Origin: Lachnospiraceae bacterium UBA3287
Lineage (GTDB): Bacteria; Bacillota; Clostridia; Lachnospirales; Lachnospiraceae
DNA length: 8,894 nt
NCBI GenBank assembly: GCA_002362155.1
Contig: DETN01000122.1
Span: 1 to 8,894 of the forward strand
Reading direction: 5' to 3'
Notes under the pieces: generated by a model
What the model was told of the DNA's origin: nothing
The model's database searches: none
The model's input: the letters and a program-made list of their open reading frames with translations, nothing else
In this document: piece after piece, positions 1-5,927 of the stretch
How the letters are laid out: the number at the start of each line of letters is the position of its first letter
Numbering within the stretch: the first letter of the stretch is position 1
Position numbers and translations under genes: made by a program

Positions 1-762
1 ATGAAATATCTGGATACCACCACGGCCATAGAGTTCGTGAACATGCGGCTCTGGACCTGGAAGAGGGGCACCCAGTCCATCTATGAGGCGGCCAACAGAA
101 AGCTCCGCCATCCGGCCTGCCTGAATACGGAGGTCATCGGAGTGGAGCGCCCCGTTGAGGGAAAGAGCGGAAAGATCAGGATCACCCTCCGGGACGGGGA
201 AGGAGAAAGGACAGAGGAATTCGACAGACTGATCGTCACCTCTCCTCTGGACTGGTTTTTGAACATCGCCGACGCCGGAGAGGAGGAAAAGGATCTCTTT
301 TCGAAGATCATCCACGAGAAATACGTGGACTTCACGGCCCTTTTCGAAACGGGAGAGGGGCCAGATATTTCCGGCTACATCTTCGACAACATGACCCCGG
401 ACCGCCGGGGCCACGCCATGGTCTACTACCACAGGTGGGAAGACCTGGGCAGGGACTGCCCCTGCCCCGTCTATGCCCTCAGGAACCATACGGGCGATGC
501 GGACGTACCCTATGAGGAGACCATCCGCCTGATGGAGGAGGACATGAAAAAGTGCGGCTTCCCCGTAAAGGAAAGGCTCTTCGAGCAGGAATCCTACTAC
601 TGTCCCCATGTCAGCCCTACGGACTACGCGGCTGGCTGGTACGACAGACTGGACGCCCTGCAGGGCAGCCGGGGCACCTATTATGCGGGCGAGATCCTCT
701 CCTTCGGGGACATGGAGGACACCTGCGCAGCCTCCAGAGACATCGTGGGCAGATTTTTCTGA
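1..762 (+). CDS. FAD-dependent amine oxidase / protoporphyrinogen-oxidase-like protein, C-terminal part (5' end outside window)
   Basis: The 253 readable residues match the C-terminal half of the flavin-containing amine oxidase superfamily. Residues 19-35 (WTWKRGTQSIYEAANRK) resemble the segment where these enzymes rebuild the FAD site (W/G/Q...a..l). Residues 41-85 look like the strand-rich part that ends in a 'D.lI...P' motif (EFDRLIVTSPLD). Residues 225-253 (GTYYAGEILSFGDMEDTCAAS...) are the closing FAD-contact motif GE..s.gd.E.a..S. The N-terminal GxGxxG dinucleotide fold, normally about 200 residues earlier, is missing. The ATG at base 1 is therefore most likely an internal Met and the gene is cut by the window edge; a genuine truncated gene cannot be excluded. 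The stop is TGA at 760-762. The next gene starts 33 bases downstream with no terminator between them, so they probably form one operon. The substrate cannot be read from the sequence. Confidence 0.8.
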   Translation: MKYLDTTTAIEFVNMRLWTWKRGTQSIYEAANRKLRHPACLNTEVIGVERPVEGKSGKIRITLRDGEGERTEEFDRLIVTSPLDWFLNIADAGEEEKDLFSKIIHEKYVDFTALFETGEGPDISGYIFDNMTPDRRGHAMVYYHRWEDLGRDCPCPVYALRNHTGDADVPYEETIRLMEEDMKKCGFPVKERLFEQESYYCPHVSPTDYAAGWYDRLDALQGSRGTYYAGEILSFGDMEDTCAASRDIVGRFF

Positions 763-781
763 AAAACAAAGACAAAAACAG

Positions 782-788
782 GGTGAGG
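782..788 (+). promoter_or_regulatory. Ribosome binding site of the Fe-S flavoenzyme
   Basis: GGTGAGG lies 7 bases before the ATG at 796. It supports that start over the next in-frame ATG at 835. No promoter-like hexamers are visible in the 33-base gap after the upstream flavoprotein gene, so translation most likely occurs from a shared message. Confidence 0.65.
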
Positions 789-795
789 TACAAAT

Positions 796-3606
796 ATGGG
801 AAAATCATTTGCTGAGTGGAAACCCGGCGATCCGATGATCAACGAATGGGATTACTTTCAGGATCCGGACTATGTGGCCGAGGATCCCGAGAAGGAAAAA
901 ATGGTCCTGAAGCTGGCTTACATGATCACGGACCGCTATGTCAAGCGCTACACGAAAAAACTGAACAACAGGGATCCGGAATACTGGGCCCTGGATCATA
1001 TCCTGTCCAAGAAGGAGGTGGCCTTCTGCCTGTCCTTCAAAAAGACAAGAAAACTTTATACGCCCCAGGAACTGGCAAAGATGAACCGCATGTCCCTGGA
1101 AAGGACCGAAAAGATGCTGAAGAGGCTCTGCTGGATCGGCATCGTGGAGATGGTCCGCCGCAGGGAGGAGCCCCACGACAAGATGTACAACGTGCCCATC
1201 TTTGTCCCCGGCTCCGCGGAATTCATGATGATGAACGACAAGCTGACGGACAAGTTCCCGGAAATGGCCACCTTCTTCAACCTCATGACCCAGCTGCCCC
1301 TGGCCGGCATCACCCAGATGGTACCGCCCGGAGGCGCCGGCATCGGCATGCACGTCATTCCCGTGGAGAAGGCCATCGAGACTGAAAACCAGTCGGTCTC
1401 CGTGGAGCACATCTCCCACTGGCTCAGGAAATACGACAAGATCTCCATCGGCATCTGCACCTGCCGCAAGCAGCAGAGGATCCGGGGAGAGGGCAGCGGC
1501 GAGATCGAGGGCGAGTACTGCATGGGCCTGGGGGACCTGGCGGAATATTCCGTGGACAGGGGCATGGGCCGCTACATCACCTACGACGAGGCCATCGAGA
1601 CCCTGAAGAGGGCCGAGCGCCACGGCTATGTCCATCAGATCACCAACATCGACGGGGAAGACAAGATCGTGGCCATCTGCAACTGCGCTCCCGGCGTCTG
1701 CAACGCCCTGCGCACCTCCCAGCTCTTCAACACCCCCAACATGTCCGCATCCGCCTACAGGGCCCACGTGGAAAAGGATAAGTGCGTGGCCTGCGGCAAG
1801 TGTGTGGAGGTCTGCCCCGTGGGCGCGGCCAAACTGGGCCAGAAGCTCTGCACCAGGAGCGGCCCCGTGACCTATCCCCTGACAGAGCTCCCGGACGCCC
1901 GGTCCTGGGGACCCGACAAGTGGAACTACAACTACAGGGACGACGCCAAGATAAACTGCTATCCCACCGGCACGGCTCCCTGCAAGAGTGCCTGCCCGGC
2001 CCACCTGGCCATCCAGGGCTATATAAAGATGGCTTCCGAGGGCCGCTACAGGGAGGCCCTGGAGCTGATCAAGCAGGATAATCCCTTCCCCGCCGTCTGC
2101 GGCGCCGTCTGCAACAGGCGGTGCGAGGACGCCTGCACCAGGGGCACCATCGATCAGCCCCTGGCCATCGACGAGATCAAGAAATATATCGCCTCCCTGG
2201 ATCTGAAGGCCCAGGACCGCTACATCCCTCTGTGCGAGAACGGGGAAGGAAAGTTCTATCCCCAGAAGATCGCCGTTGTGGGCGCCGGCCCCGCCGGCCT
2301 GTCCGCGGCCTACTATCTGAGGCGGAACGGCTATCCCGTCACGGTCTTCGAGAAGGAAAAGAGGCCCGGCGGCATGCTGATGAACGGCATCCCCTGCTTC
2401 CGCCTGGAAAAGGACGTGATCGAAGCCGAGATCGACGTCATCCGCCAGATGGGCGTGGAGATCCGCTGCGGGGTGGAGGTCGGAAAGGACATCACCCTGG
2501 ATGAACTCAGGAGCGAAGGCTATAAGGCCTTCTACGTGGCCATCGGCGCCCAGGGCGGCCGAAAGGCCGGTGTTCCCGGCGAGGACGCGGAAGGCGTTGT
2601 GACCGGCGTGGAATTCCTGAGAAAAGTCAACCTGGACAACAGCGTATCCCTCGATGGAGAGACCGTTGTGGTAGGTGGCGGCAACGTGGCCGTGGACGTG
2701 GCAAGGACGGCCCTTCGGGCAGGTGCGGACAAGGTCACCATGATCTGCCTGGAATCCAGGGAGGAGATGCCCGCAGCCAGGGACGAAGTGGAAGAGGCCG
2801 AAGAAGAGGGCATTGCCGTCATGAACGGCTGGGGGCCCAGGGAGATCCTGACAGAAGACGGAAAGGCGGTCGGCATCGTATTTAAGAAGTGCACATCCGT
2901 CAGGGACGAAGAGGGGCGCTTCAATCCTTCCTACGACGAGGAGGATACCATCACCCTTTCCTGCAGGAACGTGCTTCTTTCCATCGGCCAGTCCGTGGAA
3001 TGGGGAGAACTGCTTTCGGGCAGCAGAGTGGAGCTGAACAGGAACGGAACGGCCATCGCCGATCCGATCACCTGCCAGACCGCCGAGCCGGATATCTTCG
3101 TGGGCGGCGACGTCTTTACGGGACCCAGGTTCGCCATCGACGCCATCGCGGCGGGCCGTGAGGGATATGAGTCCATCCACCGTTTCGTCCATCCCGGCAA
3201 TTCCCTGACGCTGGCCAGAGACTTGCGCCGTTTCATCGAACTCGACAAGGACGATATCGTGGTGGAGGAATTCGACAACGCAAAGCGCCAGATCCCCGGA
3301 AGGAAGGCGGGCGTGGCAGCGAAGACCTTCGAGGACCTGCGCCTGACCCTGACGGAAGAACAGGTCAAGGCCGAGGCAAAGCGCTGCCTTGGCTGCGGCG
3401 CCACCACCGTGGACTACAACCGCTGCATCGGCTGCGGCCTCTGCACCACCCGCTGCGAATTCGACGCCATCCATCTGACCAGGGATGTGCCCGAAGCCAG
3501 CAGAATGTATTCCTGCGAGGAAAAGTTCCTTCCCATCGGAGCCTACGCGGCAAAGAGGGGCGTGAAGATCGCCTCCTCCGCCCTGCTTAAGCGGGTAAAG
3601 AAGTAA
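796..3606 (+). CDS. Multidomain 4Fe-4S / FAD / NAD(P) oxidoreductase (GltD/PreT-like core) with winged-helix-like N-terminus
   Basis: This 936-residue protein appears to be a fusion. Residues about 36-145 look like a helical winged-helix fold (YTPQELAKMNRMSLERTEKMLKRL then a basic wing). Residues 215-305 carry spaced cysteines C221, C223, C242, C295, C297 and C302. A ferredoxin motif follows at C330, C333, C336, C340-P. Residues about 385-470 match the Fe-S domain that precedes GltD/PreT/dihydropyrimidine-dehydrogenase flavodomains (C388, C396, C400, C435, C439, C443, C447). The FAD site is G496-A-G498-P-A-G501. The second nucleotide site is G627-G-G629-N-V-A632, the GxGxxA form often seen with NADP. 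'GGDVFTGP' at 770-777 closes the FAD fold. A last cluster is C864, C867, C877, C880, C883, C887. It should be a soluble cytoplasmic electron-transfer enzyme moving electrons between NAD(P)H, FAD and Fe-S centres; the partner is unknown. The start at 796 is supported by GGTGAGG at 782-788. An alternative ATG at 835 has no better site. Confidence 0.88.
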   Translation: MGKSFAEWKPGDPMINEWDYFQDPDYVAEDPEKEKMVLKLAYMITDRYVKRYTKKLNNRDPEYWALDHILSKKEVAFCLSFKKTRKLYTPQELAKMNRMSLERTEKMLKRLCWIGIVEMVRRREEPHDKMYNVPIFVPGSAEFMMMNDKLTDKFPEMATFFNLMTQLPLAGITQMVPPGGAGIGMHVIPVEKAIETENQSVSVEHISHWLRKYDKISIGICTCRKQQRIRGEGSGEIEGEYCMGLGDLAEYSVDRGMGRYITYDEAIETLKRAERHGYVHQITNIDGEDKIVAICNCAPGVCNALRTSQLFNTPNMSASAYRAHVEKDKCVACGKCVEVCPVGAAKLGQKLCTRSGPVTYPLTELPDARSWGPDKWNYNYRDDAKINCYPTGTAPCKSACPAHLAIQGYIKMASEGRYREALELIKQDNPFPAVCGAVCNRRCEDACTRGTIDQPLAIDEIKKYIASLDLKAQDRYIPLCENGEGKFYPQKIAVVGAGPAGLSAAYYLRRNGYPVTVFEKEKRPGGMLMNGIPCFRLEKDVIEAEIDVIRQMGVEIRCGVEVGKDITLDELRSEGYKAFYVAIGAQGGRKAGVPGEDAEGVVTGVEFLRKVNLDNSVSLDGETVVVGGGNVAVDVARTALRAGADKVTMICLESREEMPAARDEVEEAEEEGIAVMNGWGPREILTEDGKAVGIVFKKCTSVRDEEGRFNPSYDEEDTITLSCRNVLLSIGQSVEWGELLSGSRVELNRNGTAIADPITCQTAEPDIFVGGDVFTGPRFAIDAIAAGREGYESIHRFVHPGNSLTLARDLRRFIELDKDDIVVEEFDNAKRQIPGRKAGVAAKTFEDLRLTLTEEQVKAEAKRCLGCGATTVDYNRCIGCGLCTTRCEFDAIHLTRDVPEASRMYSCEEKFLPIGAYAAKRGVKIASSALLKRVKK

Positions 3607-3663
3607 GGGGCGGAAAGAGTCCTGTCCTGGTGTACCTTTGAGAGGCAAAAGACATCTGCGGGC

Positions 3664-3707
3664 ATAAAAACACACCGGCCGGAGCAATCCGGCCGGTGTG
3701 TCTTTAT
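3664..3707. terminator. Bidirectional intrinsic terminator between convergent genes
   Basis: A perfect 13-bp inverted repeat (CACACCGGCCGGA at 3671-3683, TCCGGCCGGTGTG at 3688-3700) encloses a GCAA loop, a GNRA tetraloop. An A-run (3666-3670) precedes it and TCTTT (3701-3705) follows, so both strands give a hairpin followed by a U-rich stretch. The flanks also pair with one mismatch. It sits 64 bases after the stop of the plus-strand flavoenzyme and 50 bases after the stop of the minus-strand lipoprotein gene, as expected for a shared terminator. Confidence 0.88.
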
Positions 3708-3750
3708 GTTCATGCTTTTATCAATGTCTTTTATGCCTGCTTTTCGGGAA

Positions 3751-4617
3751 TCAGCGGCCTGCCGCGGCCTCTGTCATCTCCTGGGGCACGGTGATCGCCT
3801 CCACGGAGTTGAAGCTCTTGAAGGTCACCGTAAGATCCATGGCATTCAGGGTGACGCCGTTTAACTTTGTCTGGGAAGTGATGGTGTTGACGAAGTCCGT
3901 ATCGCTTACCGCCAGGACGTAGGGAAGCAGGGACTCCTTGTCGACATAGATGTCCACGGGCGTCTTCTGGTCGCCGAAATCCACGCCGGCCTCTTCCTTC
4001 TGCAGCATGGAAAGGTCTGCAGAGGAGGTCAGGAATTCATAGAGCAGAGAGGAGGGGAATCTGGCATGGAGCAGATAGCATTCCTTTCCGTCCCGGTCCA
4101 CGGTCTCTTCCTCCATGCTGAGGGTATCGTCGGAGACGGCCTTCCAGGCCCCGAACAGGGACTTGTACCAGGAATCCTTCTCTTCGGCGCCCTCCTCCGG
4201 TGCGGGAAGGACCTTCCGTCCGTACATGCCCATGATATTCGTATACATGACATTGTCTCCGCCCTCCCGGACGGTATAGACCTCCATGGGAATGTCTCCC
4301 AGAAGAGGAATGCCCAGGTTCAGGCCGCCGGTCCCGTGCATGGCGGAGGGCTCGGATGTGGTCTCGCAGGACATGGTAAGGGCAATGGTCCCGGTGGCGT
4401 GTTCTCCCATGGGGAGAGAGATGCCCAGCAGGGACTGGCTCAGAGCGGAGGTGTCCACGTCGGCTCCCAGCTTCAGATCCAGGTCCATTTCGGCGGACTG
4501 GGTCTTCTGCAGGTTGGAGTAGGTCTGGCCGGCAATGACGGCGCTGGTGATCTTATGGCTGCAGCCCGAAAGAAGAAGGACCGCGGCAGAAACAAGGATC
4601 AGTAATCTCTTTTTCAT
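3751..4617 (-). CDS. Secreted lipoprotein, LolA/LppX-like (DUF6612-type) of unknown function
   Basis: This 288-residue protein has a classic lipoprotein signal: K2-K3-R4, a hydrophobic stretch at 5-16, and lipobox L16-S17-G18-C19. It should be lipidated at C19 and anchored on the outer face of the membrane. There is no other hydrophobic segment. The rest is strand-rich with Thr/Ser/Asp. The motifs 'VDIYVDK.SLLPY' (221-233) and 'FNSVEAITVP' (269-278) near the end resemble LolA/LppX-like clostridial lipoproteins such as DUF6612; this assignment is by pattern memory, not a search. Such folds have a half-barrel that can hold lipid, but no ligand is indicated here. The ATG at 4617 has GGGAGG 9-10 bases upstream on the minus strand. 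It lies 92 bases downstream of pheA on the same strand and appears to have its own promoter. No neighbour points to a role. Confidence 0.8.
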   Translation of the reverse strand: MKKRLLILVSAAVLLLSGCSHKITSAVIAGQTYSNLQKTQSAEMDLDLKLGADVDTSALSQSLLGISLPMGEHATGTIALTMSCETTSEPSAMHGTGGLNLGIPLLGDIPMEVYTVREGGDNVMYTNIMGMYGRKVLPAPEEGAEEKDSWYKSLFGAWKAVSDDTLSMEEETVDRDGKECYLLHARFPSSLLYEFLTSSADLSMLQKEEAGVDFGDQKTPVDIYVDKESLLPYVLAVSDTDFVNTITSQTKLNGVTLNAMDLTVTFKSFNSVEAITVPQEMTEAAAGR

Positions 4618-4660
4618 GGTAATTATCCTCCCGTCTGAATGTGAATGCTTTTCTGTTTCA

Positions 4661-4680
4661 TCTGTATTCTACCATACAGA
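4661..4680. promoter_or_regulatory. Palindrome centred on the lipoprotein -10 box (possible operator)
   Basis: TCTGTAT (4661-4667), six bases, then ATACAGA (4674-4680) form a perfect 7-bp inverted repeat with a 6-base spacer. The spacer and inner arms contain the -10 element, so a dimeric repressor bound here would block RNA polymerase directly. As an RNA hairpin it would lie almost entirely upstream of the start site, so a DNA-level role is more plausible. No regulator is encoded nearby. Confidence 0.4.
4666..4674 (-). promoter_or_regulatory. Extended -10 promoter of the lipoprotein gene
   Basis: On the minus strand TGG-TAGAAT (TAGAAT = 4666-4671, TGG = 4672-4674) matches the extended -10 consensus TGnTATAAT with one mismatch in the hexamer. 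No good -35 box lies 16-19 bases further upstream, which is tolerated for extended -10 promoters. Transcription would begin near 4660, giving a leader of about 42 bases with GGGAGG near its end. Confidence 0.6.
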
Positions 4681-4709
4681 GGGAGAAGCGCCCGCCTTTA
4701 CTTGTTAAA

Positions 4710-5720
4710 TCAGGAGATGTTGGACTTTATGTTGCCGTAGATCCTGAGCTCATTGGTGGATTCTGCCAGAAGGCGGATGACGTCGTCCATGCCGGTGGCG
4801 GTCAGATCTCCCGTGAACTCCACGAAGAACATGTACTCCCAGTTGTGTTCGGGAATGGGCCTGGATTCCAGCCGGACCAGGTTGAGGCCCCTGACGGTAA
4901 AGATGGTCAGGACCTCCTGGAGGGAGCCGGATTTATGGGCCGTTTTGAAGGAAATGACGATCTTGTCCCTTCCCGGGGGCAGCTCCATCCTGGGGGAGAC
5001 CACCACGAAGCGGGTGGTATTGGCGCTGTTATAGTTGATGGAAGGGGCCAGGATCTCCAGTCCGTAGATCCGGGCGGCCCGCTCGGAACAGATGGCCGCC
5101 TTGCTGGGGTCTCCCCGCTCCGCCACCATCTTGGCGCTGCCGGCCGTGTCGGGCTGGGAGATGCGGCGCCAGTCGGGATGATCGTTCAAAAAGCGCTCCG
5201 ACTGGAACAGGCCCTGCTCGTGGGAATAGACGGTATGGATGTCCTGAAGGCGGGTGCCGGGAAGGACGGCCAGGTTCTGGCTGACCCGGACGGAGGTCTC
5301 TCCGGTGATGAAGCAGTCGTAGCCCGCCAGGAGGTCATAGACCTGGCGGATGGCTCCCGTAGAGGAGTTCTCTATGGGAAGGACCGCATAGTCGGCTTCT
5401 CCCCCCGTGACGGCCTTGAAGGAATCCTCGAACTGCCTGAGGCCCCTGGCCCTTACGGATTCTCCGAAGAAATCTATGGCGGCCATTTCGCTGAAGGATC
5501 CGGGCTCTCCCTGGTAGACCACGAAAGGGTCTTCCTTTCTTTCACGGCTCTTTGAGAGGGAGGAGAGGAAATGCTCATATTCCTGGGCGCGGAGCCACTG
5601 GCCGTGCTGCCTCTGGAAGCGGATCAGCTCCCGGCTCAGCTCGGTCTTTCTGATATACTGCTGGAGGATCTGGTGCCCGTTTTCTTCCAGGGCGCCCATG
5701 ATGCGGTCAAGAGTCTGCAT
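4710..5720 (-). CDS. pheA: Prephenate dehydratase with C-terminal ACT domain and degenerate chorismate-mutase-like N-terminus
   Basis: PheA converts prephenate to phenylpyruvate in phenylalanine synthesis. This 336-residue protein has the dehydratase domain at about 66-243, with PIEN (115-118), the 'STGAI..VYDLL' stretch that follows, and the catalytic T-R-F at 236-238. An ACT domain for phenylalanine feedback spans about 253-335, with S-G-S-L (264-267) and E-S-R-P (285-288). Residues 1-58 are helical and align loosely with the AroQ chorismate mutase domain of E. coli PheA. By eye, the positions equivalent to E. coli R28, K39, D48 and R51 read K25, Q36, A45 and Y48, so mutase activity is doubtful. 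The reading frame stays open back to 6026, but that part overlaps the divergent aminopeptidase gene and its promoter. The ATG at 5720 has AAAGGA 5 bases upstream and begins right at the mutase-like helix. Its own extended -10 promoter lies near 5803. Confidence 0.92.
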   Translation of the reverse strand: MQTLDRIMGALEENGHQILQQYIRKTELSRELIRFQRQHGQWLRAQEYEHFLSSLSKSRERKEDPFVVYQGEPGSFSEMAAIDFFGESVRARGLRQFEDSFKAVTGGEADYAVLPIENSSTGAIRQVYDLLAGYDCFITGETSVRVSQNLAVLPGTRLQDIHTVYSHEQGLFQSERFLNDHPDWRRISQPDTAGSAKMVAERGDPSKAAICSERAARIYGLEILAPSINYNSANTTRFVVVSPRMELPPGRDKIVISFKTAHKSGSLQEVLTIFTVRGLNLVRLESRPIPEHNWEYMFFVEFTGDLTATGMDDVIRLLAESTNELRIYGNIKSNIS

Positions 5721-5725
5721 GGTAT

Positions 5726-5731
5726 TCCTTT
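5726..5731 (-). promoter_or_regulatory. Ribosome binding site that fixes the pheA start
   Basis: On the minus strand AAAGGA lies 5 bases before the ATG at 5720. The same frame remains open upstream to 6026, so this site, together with where the domain begins, decides the start. Confidence 0.7.
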
Positions 5732-5733
5732 CG

Positions 5734-5749
5734 TGCCGGGGGTCCGGCA
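5734..5749 (-). other. Small hairpin in the pheA leader
   Basis: TGCCGG and CCGGCA arms (6 bp) enclose a 4-base loop in the predicted pheA leader, and the stem ends 2 bases before the Shine-Dalgarno sequence. No T-box, leader peptide or antiterminator partner can be recognised in the roughly 76-base leader. The hairpin may affect ribosome access or may be chance in GC-rich DNA. Confidence 0.3.
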
Positions 5750-5802
5750 GGTGAGCCCTTCCCCGGGCGGGAGAGGCTGTTTTTACTGGGGACAACGGCA
5801 GT

Positions 5803-5811
5803 ATTCTACCA
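5803..5811 (-). promoter_or_regulatory. Extended -10 promoter of pheA
   Basis: TGG-TAGAAT on the minus strand (hexamer 5803-5808, TGG 5809-5811). It is embedded in the same 13 bases (TATGGTAGAATAC) as the lipoprotein promoter at 4664-4676. The -35 position 17 bases upstream reads AAATCT, a poor match. The predicted start is near 5796, giving a leader of about 76 bases. It lies back to back with the aminopeptidase promoter. Confidence 0.6.
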
Positions 5812-5841
5812 TAAGTTCCGGCATAAGATTTACGGTAATGG

Positions 5842-5870
5842 TTAAAAAAGAAAAAAAACTGTGCTATAAT
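5842..5870 (+). promoter_or_regulatory. Promoter of the aminopeptidase / L,D-transpeptidase unit
   Basis: A perfect -10 box TATAAT (5865-5870) is preceded by TGC, giving an extended -10. Exactly 17 bases upstream is TTAAAA (5842-5847), a 4-of-6 match to TTGACA. The spacer is A-rich (5844-5858 is all A except one G), which favours bent DNA. Transcription should start near 5877, about 50 bases before the aminopeptidase ATG. This is the best sigma-70-type promoter in the window. Confidence 0.8.
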
Positions 5871-5927
5871 GGCCCAAGGTATGCGCAGGCATATCATGAC
5901 TGAAAAGAAGGACATAAGGTACTGATT

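Noticed and set aside
1..3. ATG at the first base as the true start of the amine-oxidase-like protein
   Set aside because: The FAD-binding N-terminal half expected of the family is missing and no upstream sequence is available to show a ribosome binding site, so it is treated as internal.
805..3687. A 960-codon open frame antisense to the Fe-S flavoenzyme
   Set aside because: It is in codon register with the real gene and stays open because that gene avoids TTA, CTA and TCA codons (GC-rich codon use). The translation is a monotonous mix of G, A, H, D, L and V without motifs, and no ribosome binding site supports it.
4618..4709. A terminator between pheA and the lipoprotein gene
   Set aside because: No stable stem followed by a U-run is visible on the minus strand. 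pheA transcripts may read into the lipoprotein gene, which nevertheless has its own promoter.
4641..5555. A 304-codon plus-strand open frame over pheA
   Set aside because: It lies opposite pheA in the same codon register and yields only low-complexity sequence, while pheA has clear catalytic and ACT motifs.
5841..5860. The A-rich tract as a minus-strand terminator T-run
   Set aside because: Read on the minus strand it is T-rich but is not preceded by a hairpin. It fits better as the spacer of the aminopeptidase promoter.
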